From contig CAJNDS010000072.1 of assembly GCA_905221605.1 (NCBI GenBank), forward strand, positions 105,001-167,000: DNA of 62,000 bases, given 5' to 3'. The first letter of the stretch is position 1. Every line of letters starts with the position of its first letter. The DNA is from Symbiodinium natans. Taxonomy: Eukaryota; Sar; Dinophyceae; Suessiales; Symbiodiniaceae. The translations under genes and the position numbers were made by a program. Shown piece after piece: positions 29,401 through 37,282 of this stretch. The notes beneath the pieces are model-generated. The model was not told the DNA's origin. It saw only the letters and a list, made by a program, of their open reading frames with translations, and ran no database searches.

Positions 29401-30984
29401 GTGATTGGCATGGCAGGCGAGTACTACCAGGAGATCTATGAGGGTTTTGGACTTGGGAAAAGTCCGAAGTCTTGCCCGACGCCGCCGAATCTTCGAGAAC
29501 TTTATGACAGAGAAGAAGAAGTCTTGGAGCGGGAGTTGAGCTCGGAAGCTGCTGCTCGATATCGCTCTACGCTGGGACGCCTTTCATGGTTGGCCATGAC
29601 GCGCGTGGATCTAGCATATTATGTTTCCATGCTAGCTCGAGGCCAGGCCAGTCCACGTGAGAAGCATGAACGTGCGATGCGGATGGTATTACGGTATCTT
29701 CGGCATGTTCAGGACTTTCGACAAATCGTCCATCCAGTTGATGAACGGAGCCTTCGGTTGGATTGCTACGTGGATGCGTCATGGGGCAGTGAGAGGAGCG
29801 TTGATCGCAAGAGTGTGAGCGGTGGTTGCATCATGCTTGGTGGTTTCTGCTTGAAAGCGTGGTCACGGCTTCAACAAGCTGTCGCTCTCAGCTCAGCAGA
29901 GTCGGAGTTGTACGGATTGGTTGAGGGAGCAAAGGAATCACTTTCAATCCGAAGGGCAATTTCCCACGTGTTTGGATGGGATGAGTTGTGCGCACCGCAC
30001 CTCTTTTGCGACTCCGAGGCCGCCATTGCCATCAGCAGGGCTGACGGCTTGAGGCGTGTCAGACATATAGATCTGAGAGCATGCTTTATACAAGATCAGC
30101 TCCGACAGCGACTTCTCTTCATCTTCGGAGTGCGAGGAGCCTCCAACGTCGCTGACCTCTTCACAAAATCGTTAGATGCCCGGACTACGTTGAAACACAT
30201 GTTGAGCCTTGGTTTGTCCGAAGTCACTGTTGCAGCTTGTGTTGGTGAGTTGGCGTGTTTCGTTGGCTTGCTTGGCGCTGCTGTGGCTGGCAAGGATCAT
30301 GTATCTCTTGCAGATCGGTATCGTTTGATGGAGTTTGCCAAGTGGTTGGTGGTTGAGTTCTGTGCGCCTCCTATGTCGAGCATGTTGGCTGCGTCGCGAG
30401 CGTGCTCCTGGGTTGGTGTGTTGACTGTCAGTGAGGCAGATGACGGCGGAGATCCGGCCACTACAGCGCAGCTTCAACAGATCTGCACTCTCCACATCCG
30501 CAGGGGGGGTTTCGTCTACTTGTGGGCTAGTACTCCGTGCACCGGTGGTTGTCTGTACCAGCATCTACATGCACGTGATCCAGCCTACAGACGCGGTCGG
30601 TTGGCACGGCACTGGTCGCTACACAGGAAGCTGTGGAAGGCTTTTATGTCGCTGTGTGACTACGTCCATGCTTGGTCGATCGAGTGGCCCCGAGCCTGTG
30701 CTTACTGGTCATGGAACCAGACTATCCGTTTTCTGCAGTCGCGACCGTACATGTTGCACGATGTGTTGGTTGACGGTTGCTCGCTTGGCATGCGTGGTCG
30801 AGATGGCGAGTTGATCTACAAACGTTGGCGTGTCATCACGACGATGGAGTCGGTTGCTCGCGGCTTGTCGGTCTTTCGGTGCCCAGGTGATGGTCATCCA
30901 TATTCCGCCAACTTCGATCTCAAGAATACCCAACACTACCCGGCGAAGTTGACGAACGCTTTCTTGCACGCGTTAAACGCATGA
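23446..30984 (+). CDS. copia gag-pol polyprotein, 2512 codons
   Basis: This is a single frame from ATG 23446; the second ATG at 23467 (MEGRGRPSYY) is an equally good start. By residue: Q/P-rich N terminus; gag-like region from about 190 (SYVPKLPMLDGG); lysine/glycine tandem KGKDKGKD at 430-460; CCHC zinc knuckle CYNCNELGHYSNRC at about 504; three 21-residue repeats GTSQLGSLETPVELEKAPVE at about 590-655; aspartic protease DSGA at about 690; a long variable spacer to about 1195; integrase zinc finger (H..H...C..C, 1211-1230) and catalytic D/D/E positions (QIDKFF, KSDLEG, VAERAIRTLKE); reverse transcriptase with LDVSTAFL, LYGLRAAAQTWAR and YVDD at about 1931; RNase H (YVDASW, SSAESELYG, VADLFTKSL) to about 2245; then about 265 extra residues with TPCTGG and EWPRACAYW. 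It acts in virus-like particle assembly, reverse transcription and integration. The spacer overlaps a better-looking frame at 25775-26815. Confidence 0.95.
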   Translation: MCLSCLGMEGRGRPSYYHIGEGEPGMLRERGRRGAEPPYERPSGSRHSSVPPRNPVVGSGVAFSPMSNLSGAVHPTGSPVVGSPTAMGTPIPAMASPMSPPGLVPPPPAAVDPVAVQAALGSQLLVQTVQQQQQQISQMMSLVQQLVQDRTSAEKKGKGAGSLSSISDSVDHAMEVDDGNGAPIRNPKADSYVPKLPMLDGGRMNKGRRAEIEAWVEYLEVFLPWIALFDDRIPSEVQACFVKDKPILNKDLAKGESIRSTRVFLYLRQSFANFSRGLDILKQVEREQLGVPAGYEALRRLHQDLSVCSRIEASTLREEMLRYQPPASTKDRPLEVFRSVQVELAKYGRLVAAFPDLALSEADQSMIVLKGLDADVKRYILLHAKIDSMSELETAIKFYDANIKILTFADSGRGRDRRNNNDIANPLNFKGDGKGKDKGKEKGKDKGKDKGKDKGKDKGRSGKDKHDKKGEKGGKGNATQDPGKGGGGSSGGDPKHDKRANVKCYNCNELGHYSNRCPKKAAKGVAAAATLLEPQLAALTLEGPHVFAAAVGCEFFDIAQGDSDNESSLSDGDWEAFGRSWLLESSEATVELGTSQLGSLETPVELEKAPVESGTSQLGSLETPVELEKAPVELGTSQLGSLETPVELEKALSTLGEHGLSEFYFHDMSMAAPHVTHGSSSEAMDWWLLDSGASTHLISEETLQHVQVLSLSEHVGRDCVTATGASIGVQKSAVVRVCFAVERSSPIVVEFEALVAPVRFNLLSLGRLLNRNWTVSFAPHLHVQAGGFKFKAVWSNNCCWLQSHAVARACLVSQEQSAAQQIADPSCTRPSAAREDGLLQRKRSGMAHGREGQREAGPESRCGLNLGGRRGLRGEHPVGHSYVHGDRGRNPLGARGCRVPGGVEAGRDRDPGTRQSSSAEAHAKEAESEEDAPEAPREENAKGSELFVDKEDPREAGASFRSPAAVVDVVECKFKGSEEAEAQGESHDVSCKVRFEPLSKGEEGPREANAGGAPQGAFFAVPGPQGPLHCDDHLRDHQGESKAPEPTEEGSRLPGVPGEVAYPSAGSATSTLAHAAEESDIAIGQRITGTSYAAKDIAIATTTDQSRNAYFKWMECGDGPKALSAVSQKGSSQAVASSKSLDVLDGCACACDVGMSGMVGMSGMVGMSGMVEHVCVGELDQEKAPAPDGDQAWLLHGDQELLHQELWGKVHREHVLRSHVPFNSSCEHCVRGRGLEPARKIERDSGEGAQKEVQIDKFFYKGIWFLVLVLVGCFAIGTVMYREVSGPRGAAAREVMLGEMSAWGRSVGLVGVEARDLSVCVKSDLEGVVKNLAQGFADTMTVGAVEVSDVPVGRHAPVAERAIRTLKENANTLCAGLEQVGLEPCGRGVSFLLSHCAQAHNRYQIQPGSAMTPEQRSLRTMRQPRAIYVWGASILATPPPSLRQFITGRYGQAAYLGPEVAGGSHLVQFRLKDGSLKIARSARIRMLVPMTFELSALRGICRMLPERAGDVVRGLPAVDQGNMRDLPIPNTETRGPPASWVEENGRTPRCRACRLRGVPADKAWHTQKCRDRYAAYVKSSFDPNQFVLDDAQHELEIEGVELDLGSRAFGELDVGLELPDDVQDYEPTEDEGERGLGDSFLPEGVLEGELRPGDSVGVEPAASEEADFMEVEPESLDRVPEPESDAMVNNVLFRESLGFAAVANPSTGGQTVKLGGETLVVEMPSSSKDDVTGHALDLGLTYEGMLRELSALESLAVGDVIWHVDPKQKVISTRWVSNAKLERVDGKERPLVRCRVVARDFAQGATAAQLGISAATSSAEALRTFLFYAGSKRQNVVGLDVSTAFLFAELEEEDGTVVVRLPAGVTGPNGRPGFMRLRKALYGLRAAAQTWARHLAKLLKRLCDLTPCETEPCLFSGVVLGGQRVAVLCYVDDLLISGDSDEAIYYVVEKLKSAVKIKVTADLDRDQQITFLGRQITRKKGEDSLVIGMAGEYYQEIYEGFGLGKSPKSCPTPPNLRELYDREEEVLERELSSEAAARYRSTLGRLSWLAMTRVDLAYYVSMLARGQASPREKHERAMRMVLRYLRHVQDFRQIVHPVDERSLRLDCYVDASWGSERSVDRKSVSGGCIMLGGFCLKAWSRLQQAVALSSAESELYGLVEGAKESLSIRRAISHVFGWDELCAPHLFCDSEAAIAISRADGLRRVRHIDLRACFIQDQLRQRLLFIFGVRGASNVADLFTKSLDARTTLKHMLSLGLSEVTVAACVGELACFVGLLGAAVAGKDHVSLADRYRLMEFAKWLVVEFCAPPMSSMLAASRACSWVGVLTVSEADDGGDPATTAQLQQICTLHIRRGGFVYLWASTPCTGGCLYQHLHARDPAYRRGRLARHWSLHRKLWKAFMSLCDYVHAWSIEWPRACAYWSWNQTIRFLQSRPYMLHDVLVDGCSLGMRGRDGELIYKRWRVITTMESVARGLSVFRCPGDGHPYSANFDLKNTQHYPAKLTNAFLHALNA
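25219..25409 (+). repeat. three 63 bp tandem repeats inside gag-pol
   Basis: Three nearly identical units encode GTSQLGSLETPVELEKAPVE followed by S or L. They lie between the zinc knuckle and the protease. Their near identity points to recent replication slippage. A smaller 18 bp repeat (GMSGMV, three copies) lies at 26905-26960. Confidence 0.9.
25775..26815 (+). CDS. 346-codon ORF overlapping gag-pol in the +1 frame
   Basis: The frame is open for 346 codons inside the protease-integrase spacer. From the internal MASSSESEVEWRMEGKDKGK it reads like a real basic, proline-rich protein: a lysine-rich stretch with PKKPKVKKMPQKPLVKRMPK, a charged helical section (LNRFRKEKKGPERRTLEEHL), and a tail of PTPPR / PPSPP motifs ending WSVVTDRKR. 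The gag-pol frame over the same bases is glycine/arginine/glutamate-rich and less natural. Three readings are possible: an overlapping gene, a segment reached by paired ribosomal frameshifts, or compensating indels that moved this part of pol out of its ancestral frame. The codon evidence has not been computed. Confidence 0.45.
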   Translation: MPPISTCKLVVLNLRLCGPTTVAGCKVMRWHGPVWCLKNRAQRSRLQTPRVRGLPQPEKMASSSESEVEWRMEGKDKGKLVRRVVAASISVGEEDFEESTRLATATSTETEGAILLVPADAESQVVLKPGEIETPGPAKVPQQKPMPKKPKVKKMPQKPLVKRMPKAASSSSTKRTPVKLVPRSDRQQPWLTLWSASSRAVKKQKLKESRMTSAARSDLNRFRKEKKGPERRTLEEHLKEHFLQCLDRKAPYTVTTISEIIKEKAKPPSPPRKEADSPGYPERLPTPPRVPPRRRLPTPPRNPTSPLASASRAPATPPKTSPLPPPPTNPGTPTSSGWSVVTDRKR

Positions 30985-31062
30985 CACCGCGAGATTTGCT
31001 CAAAGTTTTTCCCTCTTTTTTTACTTTGCCTTCGGTACGGTGTATAAAGCATAGGACGTGCC

Positions 31063-31500
31063 ATGGCTGATATGGTTGAGGTTGAAAACGCTGTGAGGCG
31101 CACTTGGGTTCGAGAGCTCTGGATGCAATGGGTTCCTCAGCAGAAGGTGGAAGTCAGTTTGATCGCCTTCCTTGCGATGTTTTCCTTGGCGATGCTTGGC
31201 AGCTTCCTCGCTGGAATCTTTGTGCAGCAATACCGACAGCGTCACAGCCATATTCTATCTTTGAGTGAGCTTCTTACCTTTCTTCCGGTGGAACAAAGTC
31301 GGAGAGCAATTATCACTACGCGGCATGGATACGCCTTTCATGTTCGCAGCGATTGCCCCGCCCTGCGCAATACCCACCCAGGCAATCTGCAGCGTCGAGT
31401 TGCTTGTGAGCTTTGTCTGCAATACTTGCGCGTGGACCAGCCGACACCCACCGTGTCGAGGGGGGGTGTAGAAGTTCGAGAACTGTGCGTCATCCTGTGA
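31063..31500 (+). CDS. extra 3' ORF of copia: one membrane segment plus Cys motif
   Basis: The ORF is 145 codons, from a good start context (GTGCCATGG) 78 bases after the gag-pol stop, and it ends 34 bases inside the 3' LTR, so the PPT and LTR edge are translated. Residues 31-54 form a clear transmembrane helix (VSLIAFLAMFSLAMLGSFLA...). The C-terminal half has a H...C...C..C pattern (YAFHVRSDCPALRN, RRVACELCLQYL) that may bind a metal. The position matches the env-like ORF of some LTR elements, but the protein is short and has no signal peptide, so envelope function is not implied. From memory similar Cys motifs are common in dinoflagellate ORFs. Confidence 0.6.
   Translation: MADMVEVENAVRRTWVRELWMQWVPQQKVEVSLIAFLAMFSLAMLGSFLAGIFVQQYRQRHSHILSLSELLTFLPVEQSRRAIITTRHGYAFHVRSDCPALRNTHPGNLQRRVACELCLQYLRVDQPTPTVSRGGVEVRELCVIL
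31458..31466 (+). other. polypurine tract
   Basis: GAGGGGGGG lies directly before the TGTAGAAG start of the 3' LTR, where plus-strand DNA synthesis is primed. Confidence 0.85.
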
Positions 31501-31868
31501 GGGTGCGACACGGTGAGTTTTGCAGTTTGCAGTTTTGTGTGCATAGCTTGGAGTCTGCTCAGCTTTTGAAGTTTTCCCAGTAGCCTGAGTACGATTAGTG
31601 GTGCAGGAACGTTTTGCCTCGTAGGGAACCACTCTCGTCGAGTTTCGTGACTTGAGGGTAGTTTTGGAGGTCTTTTAAGCCGAGCTGTCAAGTTGGAGAG
31701 CTGTGATACGTTTTCCACTTTGGCTCAAGTGACGAGCACTGGTGTGAGTGCTGCAAGCCAAAACAGAAGTGTTGTCCGAGTGTCTGAGCTTGCTTGCTTG
31801 GTTTGGACTTGTGTGAGTTGGCTTGGTTGTATCCTTGGTGCCTTGCTTGGCATCTTGGGTTTTTAACG
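31467..31868 (+). repeat. 3' LTR
   Basis: 402 bp, two substitutions from the 5' LTR (about 0.5%). It contains the same CCACTTTGGCTCAAG word at 31715-31729. It is followed by the target duplication GACGG (31869-31873). Confidence 0.95.
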
Positions 31869-32074
31869 GACGGCGTTTTTGTTTTCTTAATCCAAACAGT
31901 CGAGACATGTTGCGCACTGGAACGCAGGTGGACTGCTACGCAACCAAAAAATTGGCTGGCAGAGGCCTGCACGTTCCAGACATGCTCGAAAACGCAACAC
32001 CACGTGGCCAGTTACACGGATCCATTTCAGGGTTCGAAAAATTACAGAAAACATAGGACACGTCAGATGACCTT

Positions 32075-32447
32075 CACAGTTCGAGTCAGAGAAACTTCCG
32101 GTTCCAAATGAGACTTTGCCGCACGTTCTTCTTGCTATTCTTCGAAATTTTAAGGGAGACTGGCAAGACGTAGATCAGAACTGAGCAAAGAGGCTTATTT
32201 GTTTTGCTCACTGTGCAAAGCAGACCTGGCTTCTGCCCGCAAAAACATGACGCAAGCGGGCCCAGAAATGGCTTCTAAATCTGGGCCCCTAATTGAGGCT
32301 CCAAACTAGGTGACCTTGTGCTTTCAGAAAAGAAATCCACAGTCCAGGGCCCATTTTCGGTGCCCGGAATGCAGCTGCTGATTTTTTGGAACTGCTTAAG
32401 TTCAAAAAATGCTGCAGTCAACTCACACAAGAACAAGATATTCTGTC
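32075..32447 (-). repeat. right arm of foldback locus
   Basis: Reverse complement of 22600-22896, interrupted by about 80 bases (32241-32320) absent from the left arm. The short segment between copia and this arm (31869-32074) holds the right half of the split direct repeat and otherwise unique sequence. Confidence 0.85.
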
Positions 32448-32582
32448 AAGCCGGGTCTGTGTGCCGAGCAGGTCCGCGTTTGGGCGGCATTCTAATCTTC
32501 GTATCCTCCAGCAAATAGGTGAGGTATTTAGCCACCCCGTCTCTTTCCGCCGGAGTTTGACAAAGAACTCGCGTGTCAGCCT

Positions 32583-32843
32583 TCAGGCTCCACGGGCAAC
32601 ACAAATGCTTGCCATCTTACTTTTCTGAAGGCTTGCTTGTGTGATTCCCTTGCAATGCCGGGGCCATTCATGCTCTTCAGGCTGGCTTGTGTGCGCAGGT
32701 AGTCGAGAAGTCCCCCTGGCACAGGCCGCCATTTGGAAGCATGCGCCCATTCCATCGGAGTAATGCGGAACAAAACAAGCAGTTCCAACCTTCGTGAAGG
32801 AGAAGGTGGCCTGAAGAAGGTTCGAAATGCGACAAGACTCCAT
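32583..32843 (-). pseudogene. minus-strand coding remnant
   Basis: Two overlapping minus-strand frames share the coding-like character here. One (32576-32788) reads WAHASKWRPVPGGLLDYLRT and then NGPGIARESHKQAFRKVRWQ. The frame is broken at both ends and no family is recognised. It could be a remnant of a retroelement. Confidence 0.3.
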
Positions 32844-33049
32844 GTGTTAGTGGACCAGTCAACGGGAAGTCTTCCAATCTGGTAGTGTTGCTAACACGCC
32901 GGTCAGAGCTGCGGAGTCCATTCCTTCCATAAGTTTGCTTCTTAGCAAAGCCAATTTGTCAGAAAGGTAAAGAGATTTGTGGACGACACCTTTTGCAAGC
33001 TGATGGCCATCTAGCGGCGCTGGAAGCTCCTACGGTATCGCACCTCCGT

Positions 33050-33790
33050 TTTCATTGCTGGAGCGCCTGGCAGTGGCAAAACGCGCTCATGTGCTTTTCT
33101 TAGAGTGCTTGTGCTTGCCTGACAAGTCGACTTGCCCTGCGGTCCCTGCGGACTTTTACACGCCGGCCACCTTGCCCGCGGCACTGCTCAGACAGACGGC
33201 CAAAAAAATGCAGAACCGTGGAAAAAGGACAGTTTGAGATGCCTTCTTGGAGCAAACTGCGCTTGGACTTGACTTTTCCGATGTCTTATCCGGTTTTGCT
33301 GGAGTTTCGTTCTTTGCATAAGTATTGTCAAGCCGAAGCAAGCAGAGACAGTTATGCAGGCCGTCTGCTTTGTTCTTCCATGCGCCTGCCTCCAGAGATT
33401 GCTGCCATCCTGTGTGCATGTCGGTATTCGGAGGTCTGTACTTTCAAGCTAAGGGACCTCGGATGCCACCAGGTCCACGGTGCAGCAATCTGCTCGAGTG
33501 GCCTGCGTAGCCCTGCTGGCAGGTGGATGGAGACCTGTAGATGGGTACGGGTGCTGCCTAGACAAGACCAAGTTGGCAGCAGCTGTGACCAGCAGGGTGC
33601 TGGCGAACATTGTACTTCTTCGGGCACCAGGTGTACCGGAGTCGCCCTTTGGGTTAGTCTTCCAGCATGCAAAAATTGTGGTCCAAATAAAGTTTATGCT
33701 GCAAAAAAAGTGTTCCGGCGGAGCAGCTAGAAGGATAAGCCTTATGGAGGCATATCAAACCGCGACCCTGGGTGTAGTTGGGTAGGTTCC
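33050..33790 (+). pseudogene. plus-strand coding remnant, shifting frames
   Basis: Three plus-strand frames succeed one another: 33055-33237, 33218-33480 and 33480-33785. The last contains VACVALLAGGWRPVDGYGCC and LDKTKLAAAVTSRVLANIVL and looks coding. The breaks suggest decay or unrecognised introns. The function is unknown. Confidence 0.3.
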
Positions 33791-33802
33791 GAGAACTTCC
33801 AC

Positions 33803-33848
33803 CGACGTTTAGGTTTGTTTTATGGCGACGTTTAGGTTTGTTTTATGG
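33803..33848 (+). repeat. two tandem copies of CGACGTTTAGGTTTGTTTTATGG
   Basis: A 23 bp unit is duplicated head to tail just upstream of a second copia-like leader. There is no coding role. Confidence 0.8.
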
Positions 33849-33859
33849 TTGTGGAGAAC

Positions 33860-34215
33860 ACGTGGCAAAGTAGAGTTTTCACTTGTGTGTGAAGAGTTTC
33901 ACTGACAAAGCCTTAGCTTATGAAGTTGTGAAGGGTTTGGAGAATGAGTTGGTTGGAGAACTTGGGAAGTGCACCGTTTTGAGTTGTGAACTTTTGCAGT
34001 TTCACGGTGTTGACTTTGAAGTCGTCCTCCGGCCGACCTGACTTTGGCTCAAGGCTGTAAGTGAAAAGAAGACCGCTGTGCGCTCTGCTGTGTTTTGAAG
34101 TACCTGCCGTCGCTTCCTTTGCTGGATGCCCCCAAGATGGGGAAAGGCAGAGTTCAATGAGCTTGAAGAGTACCATCGTTGGTGCGAGGTGTTGGCAAGT
34201 TTAATTGTCACCTCT
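33860..34215 (+). mobile_element. remnant of a second copia-like 5' region
   Basis: The sequence style matches the 5' LTR and leader of the complete copia (GTTTTGAG.TGTGAACTTTTGCAGTTT) and contains ACTTTGGCTCAAG at 34041-34053, the same 13-mer found in its LTRs. It is followed at about 34125-34205 by a frame reading PRWGKAEFNELEEYHRWCEV, which resembles the start of a copia gag (P.W.G...F.ELEEY...). No partner LTR was found, so this is a truncated element. Confidence 0.4.
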
Positions 34216-35700
34216 TGATGCCATTCGGCAACCACACTGGCTACCGGGTTTTCTCACGGACCTTTCTGCGGCTGTAGAAAAGAGGAGATTGATTTCAAGG
34301 GAAGGGGGGAATTTATATAAGTTTAAACGGAATTCCTCTGCTTTTAAAAGGGATCCACATGATTTTCAAAGGGATAAGCTTGTATGAATGTAAATTTAAA
34401 TCCATCTATCCCAACCAAGCCAGCCCGCAACCAAAAATAAGTTCCGGGGAACCAAACGTTCTAAATTCTGCTGGACTCCCCCCTTTGGGCTTTGATTGCT
34501 GGCCTTGGTACAAAGAATGACCAGGAAATCTTAGCTTTGGAGCTGGTCCGGAGATTTAAGCAACAGCCTCGCCGAAATTTTGCATCGCCCGATTTTTTTC
34601 TTACAATTGGAACCTTCTCAAATAGACCCTGTTAAATATTTTTCGGAAAATGCCGACGGAGGCTAAACGCTTTTAGCTCTTTGCATCTTGCAAGCGCCGA
34701 CAGGTTTGGCTTCCAAGGTCTATTCATGTTGTATCCTGATATATCCTGATCAGTGTGGACACGTCGGGCGCCAGACACACGCAATTATCTTCTTCATAAC
34801 AGCTGGGGCTTCGGGGTTATGCGGAAGAGTTGCAGAAGGCGGTGCGGCATGTCGATCGCTCCGAGGCGGACTCTGTGTAACATTTCCAGAAGCGCGCCAG
34901 AATTCGATCCAGCCCGAAGGCCCGACAAGACCATATGTGCGTGCCCAAGATCATGCTGCGCTATGTTGTACCTGTCCCTGACAATGAGGGAGGTGGCCGC
35001 AAAGCCATTGGGCAGGGAGTAAAGTTGCCCGGAAGGTGGGGGCTTGACGGACCGCGGCTGTTATGGATTGCGGGTTCTTTGTGGGACCATGCAGCCCAAA
35101 TCCTGCAGGTTTCGGACGCCTACTTTTTGCTGATATTTTGACTCTTTGCCCGTGTATTTTGCACCCATTCTTTACAGACCCTGGAAGTCACGGATTTGGA
35201 GAATTCTTTGTGTAGGACGCCCCCTATCTGGATTCCCGTGGTTTTCGAGGCCACCTTCAAGTCGCAGATCTTTTTCCTTGCGCGTTTGCCAACCTGCTAG
35301 CGCCAACACTTCTGCACCTTTATTCGCAACCGTGGCCTTAAGCATTTTTTTTTGGTACCGCAAGCCCAGCTGCTGTAGAATCGTAAAGCCAGAATGAAGC
35401 CACCACTTGCTCTGCCCTTATCGTCCGCGCCCAAGCTTATGGGGGTGGTTTTTGCTGAATTTTGCTGCAAACGCTACTGTGCAATATCCTGCCTTTTTTG
35501 GCGCAAGGTCCCGGACATGGATACGTCGACAAAGTTGACCGCATTTCTTGGCAGGAGACGGCCTTGACTCTGTGCTAGGTAGTGTCGTAAAATTGTAGTT
35601 TGCGAGCAACTAAAAGCCGCCGCAAGTGCAGAGCGTTGTTTTGGAATTTTTAGGCCGTTTTAACATGAACGTGCAAAGATTGGAACCAGCGCGTAATGTT
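34216..35700. other. no confident gene
   Basis: Short frames occur on both strands. The best plus-strand pieces (34688-34981 and 34753-35022) overlap in different frames over the same bases. I find no motif and no repeat array. Confidence 0.4.
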
Positions 35701-35767
35701 AAGGATGTTAAGAACTGTTCCCGTTTTGCAAATTCACGGGCCTGGCAATGAGCGTCTTGTGCATATG

Positions 35768-36250
35768 GAGGTTGGGCACACGGAGTACCAGCCTTGGCAG
35801 AAGTGCAAACGTGCGCATTTGTTGTGTGCTTTCGCGTCCACTGGACCACCTGCTTCAAAGAGTGTGGGAAGCATCGGAAAACCATGCCAAAAGCACAGGC
35901 GTTTCCATGATGTCGGCATCTTGAATTGCTGCCAAATTTGTTCAAGCTTCTTTGGCGTGGAGGAGGTTGGGCGTGCGGGCTACCAATCTTACCAGCCTTG
36001 GCAGGACCAAGGGTCGGGGAGGTGCCTTTCTTGTGCCTGCAGCACTGCATGCTCTGCAAGTTGCAAAGAGTGTGCGAAAAAACATGCCAAAAGGACAGTC
36101 GCTTCCGTGATGTCGAGGACTTTTGCCTTGCTGCTTAGTTCCCTGGTGGTGCCATTTTTTGGCAAGCTTTTCCAGAGTGAAGGAGTTTGGGCGTGCGGAC
36201 AACCCGTCTTACCAGCGTTGGCAGGACCGCAACTTTCAGGAAGTCCCAAT
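35768..36250 (+). repeat. three degenerate tandem units of ~195-220 bp
   Basis: Units start at about 35768, 35963 and 36183 with GAGGTTGGGCRYRCGG followed by ACCAGCCTTGGCAG. Within units the words AAGAGTGTG, CATGCCAAAAG.ACAG and TTTCC.TGATGTCG recur. Parts are open in one plus frame (GYQSYQPWQDQ, CKECAKKHAKR), so it may be a repeat-protein remnant, but stops intervene. Confidence 0.65.
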
Positions 36251-36331
36251 GACTATCCTAAGATGTCCTAAGGTCAGGTCGTGCTCGAGAACACTGCTGA
36301 TGCCAAGTTTCAACACGCTGCCGCTCGGTGA

Positions 36332-37282
36332 ATGTTATCGTATGCAGGACACCGCACAGAGCGATGTCGTGACCGACGGCAAGAAGGAACGTGCTTGCGA
36401 ATTGTGAACGAGTTGAGCTTTGCGACTCAACGGGTTGGAAAGCTTCGGTGGCTAAAGGATCGTAGAATCTGTCGGTGCCTTTGCAAAGTTGTCGGCAGGT
36501 TTTGTTTTGCTTTTGTGCAGGATGTTGCCGGCCCGATCTCCACGAGCGTCAAGCCGAAGCCTAGCGCTGACTGCATGGTGCACTTTACAACTGATGCCAG
36601 AAGCATCTTTGGAATGGCTGGCTGCCTTTGGAATCAGCATACTTCAAGCATCATGGGTGTGTTGGCTTGGGTGTTTGGCACTGTAGCTTCAATCGTTGGG
36701 CTGTGCACGGCCAAGAAGATCCGCAAGTGGTGGAACCGGAACTGGGCAATCGAAGCGATGAGCAGTCAGGATTGCGCTCTCCAATTGCCCAACGGCGGGC
36801 TGCTCTTCAAAGACACCCAAGTATTGTATCTAAGCAGTGAGAAGAAGGTTGACATTTGTACAATCATAAACATCTATGCAGATGGATGGGGCGGAGGAAA
36901 CGTCACCCTCGAAAGTGACTTCAGAAAGCGAATCCTTTCCCTTGAGGAGATAGCTCGCAAGCAAGATGCCTTTCAAAAAGTCTTCCAACACGGCAAGATT
37001 GCTACTTTCGACATGCTGGAGGTTGCCGCCGAGAAGTACTTTTTCGACAACGTCGGTGATGAAGAATTGATTCCTCTCGAGTCCTATACGGGCATGAACG
37101 AGGGAGGAGGTCTTTATTTTTTGACGGGTTCTGACGGCAAGCACAAAGGAGTGTATTCTCACAGGCCCAGGAGGTGGATCGATAGCTTTCAAAGGATCGA
37201 TCAACCTATTCTCCCGAACGATTGGGCAGATGTGGGGGGAGCCTTTGCGCAGGGCTCCGCCACTCACCCAGTCCCAAGTTGA
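36332..37282 (+). CDS. hypothetical protein with one membrane segment, 316 codons
   Basis: The frame is open for 316 codons. The N-terminal 90 or so codons are Arg/Cys-rich and may be untranslated sequence; a later start such as the Met in CMVHFTTDARSIFGMAG is possible. A hydrophobic helix (SIMGVLAWVFGTVASIVGLC) is followed by basic KKIRKWWNR, the usual inside flank. The C-terminal half is soluble, acidic and well composed (RILSLEEIARKQDAFQKVF, EKYFFDNVGDEELIPLESY). I do not recognise the family. Beyond the stop a further coding-like frame continues to 37436 in another phase, so the gene may be broken or spliced. Confidence 0.45.
   Translation: MLSYAGHRTERCRDRRQEGTCLRIVNELSFATQRVGKLRWLKDRRICRCLCKVVGRFCFAFVQDVAGPISTSVKPKPSADCMVHFTTDARSIFGMAGCLWNQHTSSIMGVLAWVFGTVASIVGLCTAKKIRKWWNRNWAIEAMSSQDCALQLPNGGLLFKDTQVLYLSSEKKVDICTIINIYADGWGGGNVTLESDFRKRILSLEEIARKQDAFQKVFQHGKIATFDMLEVAAEKYFFDNVGDEELIPLESYTGMNEGGGLYFLTGSDGKHKGVYSHRPRRWIDSFQRIDQPILPNDWADVGGAFAQGSATHPVPS

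Larger units (their letters stand above)
22981..31868 (+). mobile_element. complete, young Ty1/copia-type LTR retrotransposon
   Basis: Two 402 bp LTRs differing at two positions flank an uninterrupted gag-pol frame, with GACGG duplicated on both sides (22976-22980 and 31869-31873). The order protease, integrase, reverse transcriptase, RNase H is the copia (Pseudoviridae) order. The LTRs start TGTAGAAG and end TTTTTAACG, so the termini are TG...CG rather than TG...CA. Near-identical LTRs imply a recent insertion, and the intact frame suggests an element able to move. It sits in the loop of a foldback locus. Confidence 0.95.
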
